Shown here: one piece after another, positions 42,255 through 52,100 of the stretch | Layout of the letters: every line of letters begins with the position of its first letter | How positions within the stretch are numbered: the stretch's first letter is position 1 | NCBI RefSeq assembly: GCF_900177765.1 | Contig: NZ_FXWI01000006.1 | Location: 124,001-188,000, forward strand | Reading direction: 5' to 3' | Length of the DNA stretch: 64,000 bases | From: Agreia sp. VKM Ac-1783 | GTDB taxonomy: Bacteria; Actinomycetota; Actinomycetes; Actinomycetales; Microbacteriaceae | Position numbers and translations under genes: made by a program | Notes under the pieces: model-generated | Told to the model about the DNA's origin: nothing | The model's database searches: none | The model's input: only the letters and a program-made list of their open reading frames with translations

Positions 42255-43811
42255 TCAGTCATCATCACCGTCGCCCGAGTTCTCGGCGATGATGGTGAGC
42301 AGTCTCGCCACCGTGAGGTCGTGGTTCTCGAGGTCGGCGACTTTTCTCTTGTCGCGCAGGATCGCGATGCGGTGGCTGATGCGCAGCACCTCTTCGAGTT
42401 CGGCCGAGATGAAGACGACAGACAGCCCGTTGTCTGCGAGGTCGGAGACGAGCGTCTGGATCTCGGCCTTGGCGCCGACGTCGATGCCACGGGTCGGCTC
42501 GTCGAGGACGAGGAGGCGCGGCGCAATGGCGAGCCAGCGCGCGAGCAGGACTTTCTGCTGATTTCCTCCCGACAGCGTCGCCATCAGCGCATCGGGGTCG
42601 GCAGGGCGGATGTTCATGGCCTGGATGTAGCTGGCGGCCAGTTCGTCTTGACGACGGCGGGGGATGCGCCGGAACCATCCCATGTCGGCCTGCAAGGCGA
42701 GAGCGATGTTGTCGCGCACCGACAGATCGCCGATGATGCCCTCGGTGCGCCGATTCTCGGATGCGTACGCGATGCGATTCTGCATGGCCTTGCGCGGATT
42801 CGTGAGGCGTTCGGCCCGGCCGTCGACGAGGAGTTCCCCGCTGTCGGCGCGGTCGATTCCCGATAGGAGGCGCGCGAGTTCGGTACGCCCGGAGCCGAGA
42901 AGCCCTGCGATGCCCACGACCTCGCCTTCGTAGACCCGCAGATCGAAGGCCTCGATCGCCCCTCTGCGGCCCAGGCCTATGGCGCTGATCAGGGGTTCTT
43001 CATCAGAGAGGCCCTCTTCGACATCGCTGTTGCTGGTGTGCTCGCGAATCGTCGCCAACGCGGGCAGGTCTTTGCCGACCATCTTCTGCACCAGGTCGAT
43101 GCGCAGAAGGTCGGGGGTCAGGTACTCGCCGACGAGTCGCCCGTCGCGCAGAACCGTGATGCGGTCGGAGATCTCGTAGACCTGATCGAGGAAGTGCGAG
43201 ATGAAGAGAATGGCGACGCCAGACTCTTTGAGGCCCGCGATGATGCGGAACAGCTCTGTCACTTCGTCGTTGTCGAGGCTGGATGTCGGCTCGTCGAGTA
43301 CGAGAACGCGTGCGTCGACGTAGATGGCCCGGGCGATGGCGATGAGTTGCTGGATCGCGGGGGAGTGGTCGGCGAGCATCGACCGCGGATCGACGTCGAG
43401 GCGCATGGTCGCGAGGAGCTCACGCGTGCGGGCATGGGCCAAGCGCCAATCGATGCCGCCGAAACGTGTGCGCGGCTCACGGCCCAGCATCACGTTCTCC
43501 GTGACGGTGAGATTGGGTAGGAGGTTGACCTCCTGGTAGACGGTGCTGATTCCTGCGCGCTGGGCTGCGCCGGGAGTCGAGAAGGACACCGTTCGGCCGT
43601 CCATCTCGATCGTTCCGCCGTGGATCTGCTGAACACCCGTGAGAGCTTTGATCAGAGTGCTTTTTCCGGCGCCGTTCTCGCCCATGAGGGAATGGACTTC
43701 GCCCGGAAACAAGCGGAAGTCGACGCCGTCGAGAGCTCGTGTGGCGGTGAACGTGACAGATACATCGGTGAAGCGGATGACGGGCTCTGCCTCGTTCACA
43801 CTCGCCTCCAT
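42255..43811 (-). CDS. Sugar ABC transporter ATPase (RbsA/MglA/YtfR type), orphan paralogue
   Basis: A 518-residue tandem ATPase. First half: Walker A GENGAGKST, signature and Walker B VLVLDEPTSSLD. Second half: degenerate P-loop LLGSGRTE, signature LSGGNQQK, LLVLDEPTRGID. This is the normal form for CUT2 sugar importers. No permease or binding protein is encoded on its strand; downstream lies only lacI. A second, complete ATPase of the same type sits in the divergent transporter operon. Either this one can serve the same permeases, or its partners are elsewhere. Expression should be controlled by the operator at 43875-43890. Confidence 0.92.
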   Translation of the reverse strand: MEASVNEAEPVIRFTDVSVTFTATRALDGVDFRLFPGEVHSLMGENGAGKSTLIKALTGVQQIHGGTIEMDGRTVSFSTPGAAQRAGISTVYQEVNLLPNLTVTENVMLGREPRTRFGGIDWRLAHARTRELLATMRLDVDPRSMLADHSPAIQQLIAIARAIYVDARVLVLDEPTSSLDNDEVTELFRIIAGLKESGVAILFISHFLDQVYEISDRITVLRDGRLVGEYLTPDLLRIDLVQKMVGKDLPALATIREHTSNSDVEEGLSDEEPLISAIGLGRRGAIEAFDLRVYEGEVVGIAGLLGSGRTELARLLSGIDRADSGELLVDGRAERLTNPRKAMQNRIAYASENRRTEGIIGDLSVRDNIALALQADMGWFRRIPRRRQDELAASYIQAMNIRPADPDALMATLSGGNQQKVLLARWLAIAPRLLVLDEPTRGIDVGAKAEIQTLVSDLADNGLSVVFISAELEEVLRISHRIAILRDKRKVADLENHDLTVARLLTIIAENSGDGDDD

Positions 43812-43874
43812 CGAGGAGTCGTCACGGGGGAACCTCCTCGTTCGTGCACGCGAGGACGCGTGCTCCCAGTGGGA

Positions 43875-43890
43875 ATGTTAGGGCTCACAT
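43875..43890. promoter_or_regulatory. LacI-type operator 1 over the leftward promoter
   Basis: ATGTTAGGGCTCACAT matches the TGTTAG-NN-CTCACA pattern of operators 2 and 3. On the minus strand its TAACAT forms a -10 box placed 17 bases after TTGTGC (43898-43903), so a bound repressor would cover the promoter of the orphan ATPase and lacI. Confidence 0.65.
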
Positions 43891-43985
43891 TTGGCATGCA
43901 CAAGTCGAGACGGCTTAGAGAGGACGGCGGCTCACACCCCCACGCTCCGTTGCACATTCGTTACCAAGGCCATGGCTGCACTCGC

Positions 43986-44015
43986 TTGACACAAGGATCA
44001 GGACGCGGATATCGT
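43986..44015 (+). promoter_or_regulatory. Predicted promoter of the sugar transporter operon
   Basis: TTGACA (43986-43991) and TATCGT (44010-44015) are separated by 18 bases. Operator 2 begins 15 bases further on, just past the expected transcription start, a usual place for repression. Confidence 0.6.
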
Positions 44016-44030
44016 CTCGGCTAAGCAAAC

Positions 44031-44044
44031 TGTGAGCGCTAACA
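44031..44044. promoter_or_regulatory. LacI-type operator 2
   Basis: TGTGAGCGCTAACA, which reads TGTTAGCGCTCACA on the other strand, an almost perfect palindrome around a central CG, as in LacI/GalR operators. It lies right after the predicted start site of the transporter operon. Confidence 0.7.
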
Positions 44045-44118
44045 ACTTTTCACAAAACGCCGAAGGATCTCAGGGACGAGATGACAAGCTCCCCTGAAGA
44101 GCCGCCCGGCCGAGCGAA

Positions 44119-44134
44119 TTGTTAGCCCTCACAA
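44119..44134. promoter_or_regulatory. LacI-type operator 3
   Basis: TTGTTAGCCCTCACAA, same pattern as operators 1 and 2, 88 bases downstream of operator 2 and 83 bases before the start codon of the binding protein. Several spaced operators could allow DNA looping by a tetrameric or paired repressor. Confidence 0.65.
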
Positions 44135-44216
44135 CCAAAGCCCATTGCACCAATCACGGTTCACATTCACTCCGGAGGCGCACGACAGTCGCCGCCCGGT
44201 CTCAAGGAGGAGATCA

Positions 44217-45212
44217 ATGTTCAAGACACCCCGATTCAGGTCCATCGCAGGCCTCGCTCTGGTGGGGGCAGTCGCCCTCGGCCTGGGCGCCTGCTCGGCA
44301 AGCGGCGGCGGAGACGACGCGTCGGGCGACGGCGGTGACATCAAGACCATCGGGTTCGTCGCGGTCGGCCCCGAGGGCGGATGGCGTACGGCCAACGAGA
44401 AGAACATCCAGGACTCGTTCTCGAAGGAAAACGGCTTCGATCTGAAGTACGCTCCGGCGACCAACGGTGACCAGAACTCGCAGATCACCGCGTTCACCTC
44501 GTTCATTGACGAGGGTGTCGACGCCATCCTGCTGTCGGCAACGGAGGCCACCGGCTGGGAGAGCATCCTCGAGCGTGCCAAGGAGGCTGAGATCCCCGTG
44601 GTGCTGCTCGACCGTGGCATCGAGCCGAACGACACCGAGCTCTACACGAGCCACATCGCTCCCGACAACGTGGGCATCAGCGCTTCGGCCGCCGAGTGGG
44701 CGAACGAGCAGTTCCCCGACGGAGCCAACTACGTCGTGCTCGAAGGACCTCCCGGACTGTCGGTCGTGAACGACCGCAACAAGGGCTGGGACGAGACGAT
44801 CGATGCCAACATGACCAAGCTCGAGAGCCAGTCCGCCAACTGGTCGACCGAAGAGGCGAAGAGCGTCTTCGAGACGATCCTCAAGGCCAACAACAACAAC
44901 GTCCAGCTCGTGTTCGCACAGAACGACGAGATGGGCCTCGGCGCCGCACTGGCCGTCGAAGAGGCGGGCCTGAAGCCCGGCACCGACGTCAAGATCATCA
45001 CGATCGATGGGACGAAGGCTGCTCTCGAAGCGCTCGCTGCAGGTCGCCTCAGCTTCGTCGCCGAGTACAACCCGCTGTTCGGTGACACGGCCATCGACGT
45101 GGTGAACAAGGCCCTCGCCGGTGACAAGGTCGAGTCCGACATCGTCGTTCCCAGCGTGACCTTCGACTCGCCCGAGGCCGCCACCGAGGCGCTGCCCGAC
45201 CGCAAGTTCTAA
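44217..45212 (+). CDS. Sugar ABC transporter substrate-binding lipoprotein (YtfQ-like)
   Basis: A 331-residue lipoprotein: signal peptide with lipobox LGAC (Cys26), a Gly/Asp-rich linker, then a two-lobe periplasmic-binding-protein fold of the CUT2 group (TIGFVAVGPEGGWRTANEKNI, GVDAILLSATEATGWESILE, VVLLDRGI). The sequence most resembles the galactofuranose binder YtfQ, and the gene order after it matches ytfR-ytfT-yjfF. The ATG at 44217 follows a strong AAGGAGG. With arabinofuranosidase-type enzymes downstream the ligand is probably a furanose sugar such as arabinose or galactofuranose; this is inference. Confidence 0.9.
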   Translation: MFKTPRFRSIAGLALVGAVALGLGACSASGGGDDASGDGGDIKTIGFVAVGPEGGWRTANEKNIQDSFSKENGFDLKYAPATNGDQNSQITAFTSFIDEGVDAILLSATEATGWESILERAKEAEIPVVLLDRGIEPNDTELYTSHIAPDNVGISASAAEWANEQFPDGANYVVLEGPPGLSVVNDRNKGWDETIDANMTKLESQSANWSTEEAKSVFETILKANNNNVQLVFAQNDEMGLGAALAVEEAGLKPGTDVKIITIDGTKAALEALAAGRLSFVAEYNPLFGDTAIDVVNKALAGDKVESDIVVPSVTFDSPEAATEALPDRKF

Positions 45213-45224
45213 TTCACCCCCGCT

Positions 45225-45264
45225 CATTCGGTTCCCCGAGCCACCCGGCTCGGGGAACCGAATG
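45225..45264 (+). terminator. 18-bp hairpin between binding-protein and ATPase genes
   Basis: Perfect 18-bp stem (arms 45225-45242 and 45247-45264, loop ACCC) with no U-tract after it. In transporter operons such hairpins often protect the binding-protein mRNA or stop part of the transcripts, so that the binder is made in excess over the membrane parts. Confidence 0.7.
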
Positions 45265-45333
45265 GGCTCCCGCGTGGGAGAATCCACGCGACTCAAAGAC
45301 GAGGCCGGTAGACGGCAGAACGAGCAGGCAGAC

Positions 45334-46923
45334 ATGGCAGCGACAGAGCCGATCGTCGAGATGACCGATATCTCGATCGAGTTCCCTGGCGTCAAAGCCC
45401 TCCAGAACGTGCAGCTGCGGCTGTACCCGGGCGAGGTGCACACCCTCATGGGTGAGAACGGTGCGGGCAAGTCCACCCTCATCAAGGCACTGACCGGTGT
45501 GTACAAGATCGACTCCGGCAGCATCTTCGTCTCTGGCGGCCCCCGCCAGTTCTCGGGAACCGCAGACGCCCAGAGTGCCGGCATCTCGACCGTCTACCAA
45601 GAGGTCAACCTCTGCGACAACCTCACCGTGGGCGAGAACGTGATGCTCGGCAACGAGATCCGCGGCGCCTTCGGAATCAACTGGAAGAAGACCCACCAGG
45701 CCGCTCACGAGGCCCTCGTCGGCCTCGGCTTGGGCGATCTCGACCCGCGGCAGCCGCTGTCGAGCATCTCGCTCGCCCTGCAGCAGCTCGTCGCCATCAG
45801 CCGCGCGATGGTCGCCAAGTCGAAGGTGCTCATCCTCGACGAGCCGACCTCGAGCCTCGACGCCAACGAGGTCGAAGGCCTCTTCACGGTTATGCGCCGC
45901 CTGCGCGACCAGGGCGTCGCCATTCTCTTCGTCTCGCACTTTCTCGACCAGGTCTACGCGATCAGTGATCGACTGACGGTGCTGCGCAACGGCGAGTTCG
46001 TGGGGGAGCACCTCACCCGCGACCTGGGTCGCAGCCAGCTGATCTCGCTCATGATCGGCAAGGACTTCGAGACTCTCGCTTCGCTCGGCTCGAACAGACG
46101 GCGGGATGCGCGAGAGAGCGGCGAGCAGCCCTTCTACAGCGCCACAGATCTCGGTCGAAAGGGTTCGATCGAACCCGTCGACATCGCCGTCTACCCGGGC
46201 GAGGTCGTGGGCCTCGCCGGACTCCTCGGCTCCGGCCGCACCGAACTCGGCCGCCTGATGTACGGCGCCGACCGCCCCGACTCCGGAGAGGTCACCATCG
46301 GAGGCAAGAACACCGAGGTGCACAGCCCCGTTGCCGGACTCGCCACCAAGATCGCCTTCTCGACAGAGAACCGTCGCGACGAGGGAATCGTCGGCGACCT
46401 CACCGTGCGCGAGAACCTCATTCTGGCCGTCCAGGCCCGGCGCGGCTGGGCTCGCCCGCTCTCGAAGCGCGAGCAGAAGGAACTGTGCGACAAGTACCTC
46501 GTCGAGCTCAACGTGCGACCGAGCGACCCGGAGCGTCCCATCAGAAACCTGTCCGGCGGCAACCAGCAGAAGGTTCTGCTCGGCCGTTGGCTCGCAACGA
46601 AGCCCCAACTCCTCATCCTCGACGAGCCCACTCGCGGCATCGACATCGGTGCGAAGGCAGAGATCCAGGAGGCGATCGCGACCCTGGCCGAAGAGGGAAT
46701 GTCGGTGGTCTTCATCTCGTCGGAGCTCGAAGAGGTCGTGCGCCTCAGCGAAAGAATCGTGGTCTTGAAAGACCACCGCAAGATCGGAGAGATCATCAAC
46801 GGGCCAGACATCACCGCAGACACGATCGTCGACTTGATCGCGTCGGATGGCGCGGAGGCGCAGGGCGTCGACGCGATCGAGCCGGAGCCCGCCGCTCTCG
46901 CCACCGAGGGGAGCGCCAACTGA
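45334..46923 (+). CDS. Sugar ABC transporter ATPase (YtfR-like)
   Basis: A 529-residue tandem ATPase of the RbsA/MglA/YtfR type. First half: GENGAGKST and VLILDEPTSSLD; second half: GLLGSGRTE, NLSGGNQQK and LLILDEPTRGID. The ATG at 45334 (MAATEPIVEMTDISIEF) is chosen since it gives the usual short N terminus; the ATG at 45262 would lie inside the preceding hairpin and add 24 atypical residues. Its stop overlaps the first permease start (TGATG). It powers import of the sugar bound by the upstream lipoprotein and is a paralogue of the orphan ATPase at 42255-43811. Confidence 0.93.
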   Translation: MAATEPIVEMTDISIEFPGVKALQNVQLRLYPGEVHTLMGENGAGKSTLIKALTGVYKIDSGSIFVSGGPRQFSGTADAQSAGISTVYQEVNLCDNLTVGENVMLGNEIRGAFGINWKKTHQAAHEALVGLGLGDLDPRQPLSSISLALQQLVAISRAMVAKSKVLILDEPTSSLDANEVEGLFTVMRRLRDQGVAILFVSHFLDQVYAISDRLTVLRNGEFVGEHLTRDLGRSQLISLMIGKDFETLASLGSNRRRDARESGEQPFYSATDLGRKGSIEPVDIAVYPGEVVGLAGLLGSGRTELGRLMYGADRPDSGEVTIGGKNTEVHSPVAGLATKIAFSTENRRDEGIVGDLTVRENLILAVQARRGWARPLSKREQKELCDKYLVELNVRPSDPERPIRNLSGGNQQKVLLGRWLATKPQLLILDEPTRGIDIGAKAEIQEAIATLAEEGMSVVFISSELEEVVRLSERIVVLKDHRKIGEIINGPDITADTIVDLIASDGAEAQGVDAIEPEPAALATEGSAN

Positions 46924-47990
46924 TGTCGAACACCACATCGGGTGCATCGTCATTCGTGAAGACCAGCATCAAGCAGCCCTACATCTGGGCCATCGCCGCG
47001 CTCGTGCTCCTTCTGATCATCAACCTCATCAAAGATCCGACCTACCTCGGCATCTCGGTCAACGCCGTCACCGGCGATCTCTCGGGCAACCTCATCGACA
47101 TCCTCCGGGCCAGCGCCCCGATCATGATGATCGCCGTGGGCATGACCCTGGTCATCGCCACTCGCGGCATCGATCTGTCGGTCGGTTCGGTCATGGCCGT
47201 CTCCGGCGCCGTGTCGATGGAGTTCATGCACGACGCCGGCGACGGATCTCTCGGATCCGCTCTCATGGCCATCGCGCTCGCCCTCGGAATCAGCGCCTTC
47301 CTCGGCCTGATCAACGGCGTACTCGTCTCGATCGTGGGGCTGCAGCCGTTCATCACGACGCTGATCATGATGCTGGCCGGTCGAGGACTCGCCAAGGTCA
47401 TCACCTCCGGTCAGAACACCTCGGCCAGCAACGAGTTCTTCCGCTGGATCGCCAACGGCACCGTGCTCGGCTTTCCTGTCGTCTTCGTGATCGGCGCGGT
47501 GATCGTCGCGCTGGTCGCCCTGCTGGTACGCCGCAGCGCGCTCGGCCTCATGATCGAGTCGATCGGCATCAACCCCAAGGCAGCGCGCATGGCCGGCATC
47601 CGCCCGGTCGGCCTGCTGATCTTCGTCTACATCCTGAGCGCCGTACTCGCCGGGGTAGCGGGAATCTTCAGCACCGCCAGCGTCATGACCGTCGAGGTGG
47701 CCAAGACCGGCTTCTCGTCCGAGATGGACGCGATCCTCGCCGTGGTCATCGGCGGCACCTCGCTGGCCGGCGGCAAGTTCTCGCTCACCGGCAGCGTGAT
47801 CGGCGCCCTGCTGATCGCCACGCTCGACAAGACCATCGTGTTCCTCGCCATCCCGTCGTCGGCGACCCCCGCATTCAAGGCCATCGTCATCGTGGCGATC
47901 TGCCTCCTGCAATCGCAGCGGGTACGCGCACTCTTCAGCCAGCGTCGTGCGAGAACCAGCACGCCACGAAAGGAGGCGGTGTCGGCATGA
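46923..47990 (+). CDS. Sugar ABC transporter permease 1 (YtfT-like)
   Basis: A 355-residue CUT2 permease with about eight to ten membrane helices. Family motifs: MTLVIATRGIDLSVGSVMAVSGAV and, near the end, SSEMDAILAVVIGGTSLAGGKFSLTGSVIGALL. The ATG overlaps the stop of the ATPase and the stop overlaps the start of permease 2, so the three proteins are made together. It should form a heterodimeric channel with permease 2, as YtfT and YjfF do in E. coli. Confidence 0.93.
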   Translation: MSNTTSGASSFVKTSIKQPYIWAIAALVLLLIINLIKDPTYLGISVNAVTGDLSGNLIDILRASAPIMMIAVGMTLVIATRGIDLSVGSVMAVSGAVSMEFMHDAGDGSLGSALMAIALALGISAFLGLINGVLVSIVGLQPFITTLIMMLAGRGLAKVITSGQNTSASNEFFRWIANGTVLGFPVVFVIGAVIVALVALLVRRSALGLMIESIGINPKAARMAGIRPVGLLIFVYILSAVLAGVAGIFSTASVMTVEVAKTGFSSEMDAILAVVIGGTSLAGGKFSLTGSVIGALLIATLDKTIVFLAIPSSATPAFKAIVIVAICLLQSQRVRALFSQRRARTSTPRKEAVSA

Positions 47991-49027
47991 CCTCCGTCAT
48001 CGAACGCCCGAGCGCGCCGCAGAGCCCGCACACCCCGTCGCTCGTGAGCCGTCTCAAGCCCAACCTCGAGACGCTGCCGACCCTGGCCGCGATCGTGATC
48101 TTCGTGGGAATGATCATCTACGGCGAGATCGCCTACGGTCGCATCCTGCAGTTCTCGACGCTGTCGAACCTCTTCATCAACAACGCCTACCTGATCATCC
48201 TGGCGGTCGGACTCACCTTCGTGATTCTCACGGGTGGAGTCGACCTCTCGGTCGGCGCCATCATCGCGATCAGCAGTCTCGTGGGAGTGATGCTCGCCAA
48301 TTCGGGCTGGAACCCCTTCGTGGTCATCGTCCTGATGATCCTGATCGGCTCCGCATTCGGAGCGGCATCGGGAATCCTCATCCAGTACTTCAATGTGCAA
48401 CCGTTCATCGCGACACTCGCGATGATGTTCCTGGCCCGCGGTCTCGCATCCATGCTCTCGACCACGCCGGAGCGCCTGGCCGACGAATCGCCCATCCGCA
48501 CCCTGTCGACCGAGATCAAGGTGATCGACGGTCCGAAGATCAACGACCTCGTCACCACGCCGAACGTCGTCATCGCGGCCATCGTCGTGATCGTCGCCTT
48601 CTACGTGCTGCACAAGACGCGCTTCGGCCGAACGGTCTACGCGATTGGCGGATCCGAGCAGTCGGCGACACTGATGGGCCTGCCCGTCGTGCGCACCAAG
48701 CTCGCCATCTATGTCATCAGCGGCACCCTCGCCGGCCTGGCCGCCGTGGTCTACACGTCGAAGCTCGGAATCGCCCAGAACATCACGGGCGTCGGCTGGG
48801 AGCTCGATGCGATCGCCGCCGTCATCATCGGAGGCACGCTGCTGACGGGTGGCGCCGGTTTCGTGCTCGGCTCGGTCATCGGCGCGCTCGTGCTCGGCCT
48901 GATGAACGTTCTCATCACCCGCGACGGCAGCATCCCGCCCGAGGCGACCACCATCATCACGGGCGCCATTCTTCTCGTCTTCGTGCTGCTGCAGAGGCTC
49001 GTCGTCTCGCGCAAACGCAAGACCTGA
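47987..49027 (+). CDS. Sugar ABC transporter permease 2 (YjfF-like)
   Basis: A 346-residue CUT2 permease: LTFVILTGGVDLSVGAIIAISSLVG, QPFIATLAMMFLARGLASML and ELDAIAAVIIGGTLLTGGAGFVLG are the family motifs. It overlaps permease 1 by ATGA and has GAAAGGAGG shortly upstream inside the permease 1 gene. It is the last gene of the transporter; a palindromic intergenic repeat separates it from the first glycosidase gene. Confidence 0.93.
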   Translation: MTSVIERPSAPQSPHTPSLVSRLKPNLETLPTLAAIVIFVGMIIYGEIAYGRILQFSTLSNLFINNAYLIILAVGLTFVILTGGVDLSVGAIIAISSLVGVMLANSGWNPFVVIVLMILIGSAFGAASGILIQYFNVQPFIATLAMMFLARGLASMLSTTPERLADESPIRTLSTEIKVIDGPKINDLVTTPNVVIAAIVVIVAFYVLHKTRFGRTVYAIGGSEQSATLMGLPVVRTKLAIYVISGTLAGLAAVVYTSKLGIAQNITGVGWELDAIAAVIIGGTLLTGGAGFVLGSVIGALVLGLMNVLITRDGSIPPEATTIITGAILLVFVLLQRLVVSRKRKT

Positions 49028-49045
49028 TCTGCACCCCTCTGCGCT

Positions 49046-49134
49046 GATCGAGTAGCGCTCGCGACGAAGGAGCAGCGCGTATCGAGATCACCCTCGCGGT
49101 GGTCTCGATACGGCCGCGGGCGGCCTACTCGACC
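49046..49134. repeat. Palindromic intergenic element, copy A
   Basis: Outer arms GATCGAGTAG (49046-49055) and CTACTCGACC (49125-49134); inner arms CGTATCGAGATCACC (49078-49092) and GGTGGTCTCGATACG (49098-49112), one mismatch each. The nested arms could form a large cruciform or RNA hairpin. A related element stands at 53916-53997. This type of TATCGAGA/CTACTCGA element appears typical of Microbacteriaceae intergenic DNA; that is my recollection, not a search result. Confidence 0.7.
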
Positions 49135-49180
49135 AACGAAAAAAGTGTCCTGCCGAGAAAACCCACAACGGAGTGAGTTC

Positions 49181-52100
49181 ATGCTGAAATCCCGAATCGC
49201 CCTGGTGACCGCCCTCGCGCTCGCCGTTCCCCTGCTCAGTGCCACCCCGGCGCTCGCGGCCGATGATCATCTCGTGCTCTCGTACGCACTCGACGAGACC
49301 GACGGAACCGTGGCGGTCGACGCATCCGGACACGGGTACGACGGCACAGTGGCGGGCGGGGCTGTGCACGCCGGAAGCGGTGGACTCGTGCTCGACGGGG
49401 TCGACGACCACGTGGCACTGCCGAACAACGTGCTCGCTGGCCTCAACTCGATCACGGTGAGCACGCAGGTGCTCGTGCGGCCGGAGCAGGCGACGCCGTA
49501 CTTCATCTTCGGCCTGGGCAACCCGGCGACGTCTGACAACGGCACGGGCTATCTCTTCGCTACGGGCAATGCCTATCGCGCTGGCATCACCACAAGCAAC
49601 TGGCGAGGCGAGCAGGTCGTGAACTCTGAGGCCGACCTGGCTCGAGGCAGCTGGAAGACCCTCAGCTACACCCTCGACGACGCCACAGACACAGCACGGC
49701 TCTACCTCGACGGCGCACTCGTGAAGACGCAGACCGGCGTCACAGTGAAGCCGGCCGAGCTGGGCAACGGCGCGACGACCGCGAACTACATCGGTCGATC
49801 GAACTACGGCAGCGACCGCTACCTCGCCGGCAGCGTGCGCGACTTCCGCATCTACGACACGGCCCTCACCGACACCGAGATCGCGGCTCTTCAGCCGGCT
49901 GACGCCGACCGGGCCGTTCGCGACTCGGACGCGCTCGACCTCGGCGACTTGAGCGCCGTCACCGGCAACGTGACCCTGCCGACGACCGGGGTCAACGGAT
50001 CGACGATCGCCTGGGCATCCGATTCACCCGAGGTGATCTCGACCACCGGCGTCGTCACTCGGCCCGCTGCCGGCCAGAGCCCGGCCACCGTCGGCCTCAT
50101 CGCCACCATCACCCGCGGCGCTGCGACCGAGATCCGCACCTTCTCCGCGACGGTCGTGCCACTGCCCTCCGACCAGTCCGATGTGGATGCCGCGGCCGCG
50201 GCTCTCGAGATCACGGGCGTCGACGACGTGCGCGGCAATCTGACGCTTCCCATCGCATCCAACGGTGTGACGCTCGCATGGTCGTCGTCGAACCCCTCTG
50301 TTGTCTCGACCGACGGAACGGTGCTGCGGCAGGCATCCGACACGACCGTCGTGCTCACTGCGACGCTCACGAAGGGTGCCGCCAGCGCCACCCGCGACTT
50401 CACGGCGACGGTGCGCAAAGCCGCCCCGACGGCCGAGTACGAGGGCTACGCCTTCGCCTACTTCACCGGCAACTCCCTGGCCGGCGAGAACATCTTCTTC
50501 GCGGCGAGCGAGGGCAACAACGCACTCGACTGGCGTGAGCTCAACGGCGGACAGCCCGTTCTCAGCTCGACCAAAGGCACGAAGGGTCTGCGTGACCCGT
50601 TCCTCATCCGTTCGCCCGAGGGGGACACGTTCTACCTGATCGCCACAGACCTCTCGATCGGCAGCGGCACCTCGTGGGGCGACTCTGTTCGCACGGGCAG
50701 CAAGTACCTCGAGGTGTGGGAGTCGCACGACCTCAAGACCTGGTCGCCGCAGCGACACATCAAGGTGGCGCCCGAGAACGCCGGAATGACCTGGGCGCCC
50801 GAGGCGTACTACGACGAGACCATCGGCTCCTACGTGGTGTTCTGGGCGTCGGCGCTCTACGGCGACGACGACCCGGGCCACACGGGCAACTCGTATCACC
50901 GCATGATGTACGCCACGACGCGTGACTTCGTGACCTTCACGCCGGCACAGGTCTGGCAGGACCAAGGCGTGTCGCGCATCGACTCGACCGTTCTGAAGGA
51001 GGACGGCACGTACTACCGCTTCACGAAAGACGAGGGAGCGGGCGGCACAGGCTGCGCCGACATCATCCAGGAGAAGTCGACCGAGCTGCGCGCGACCCTG
51101 GAGTCGTGGAGCATGGTCGACAGCTGCATCGGGCGTGACGCCGGAACCAGCGCGGTCGAGGGACCGACGGCGTTCAAGGCCAATCCCGGCGACATCAACG
51201 GCGAGAAGTTCTATCTCTTCGTCGACGAATACGGCGACCGTGGCTACATTCCGCTGCAGACCGATGACATCGCGAACCCGAACTGGAAGGTCGCGCCGAA
51301 CTACGATCTGCCTGCCAGCCCGCGTCACGGCACGGTTCTTCCGGTCACCGCAGCAGAACTCGAGAGTCTGGGCAGCGGCCCGGCCGCTCTTCCCGCCAAC
51401 GAAGACGGCGAGATCCTCCGTTACGACTTCACGAACGGCCAGGGCGCGACCGTCAAGGATGTCTCGGGCAACGGTCGAGACGCCACCATCAACGGGGGAG
51501 CGAGCTGGGGCGACGGAACGCTGACCTTCGACGGCAGCGACGACTACGTCAAGCTTCCCGACAACCTGCTCGCCGGCGTCACCGATGTGACCGTCGAGGC
51601 AGATGTCTGGATCGACCCGAAGCAATCGGGCAACTACTTCATCTACGGCCTGGGCAACACGGTCGGAGGTGCCGGAAACGGGTACCTGTTCAGCACCGGC
51701 AACGCCTATCGCACGAGCCTCGCGACCGGCAACTGGACCACGGAGCAGACCGTGTCTCAGGGATCCGATCTGCCCCGCGGCACGTGGGCGCACCTCGTCT
51801 ACACGCTGAAGGGCAACACGGCCACGATCTACCTCGATGGCGTCGCCGCCGGCACGGGAACAGTGACGAGCGACCCGGAAGACATCGGCGGCGGCATCAC
51901 CACCGCGAACAACCTGGGGCGCTCCAACTACACCGCCGACAACACGTTCCGGGGCAAGTACCGCGAGTTCGCGCTCTACAATCGTGCACTGTCGGCCGAC
52001 GAGGTGCTCGCCCGCTCGGGCAATGTGGGGGCGCTCTCGGGCGTCACTCTCGCCGAGGCCGACGTGCTGAAGACCGCCCCGATCGTGAACAACAGCACGC

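Larger units (their letters stand above)
43812..44216. other. Divergent control region of the sugar locus
   Basis: About 400 bases between the leftward ATPase-lacI genes and the rightward transporter operon. They hold three LacI-type operators, a leftward promoter and a rightward promoter, listed separately. The stretch 44140-44200 is open in the binding-protein frame but carries no ribosome site and is read as leader. Confidence 0.7.
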
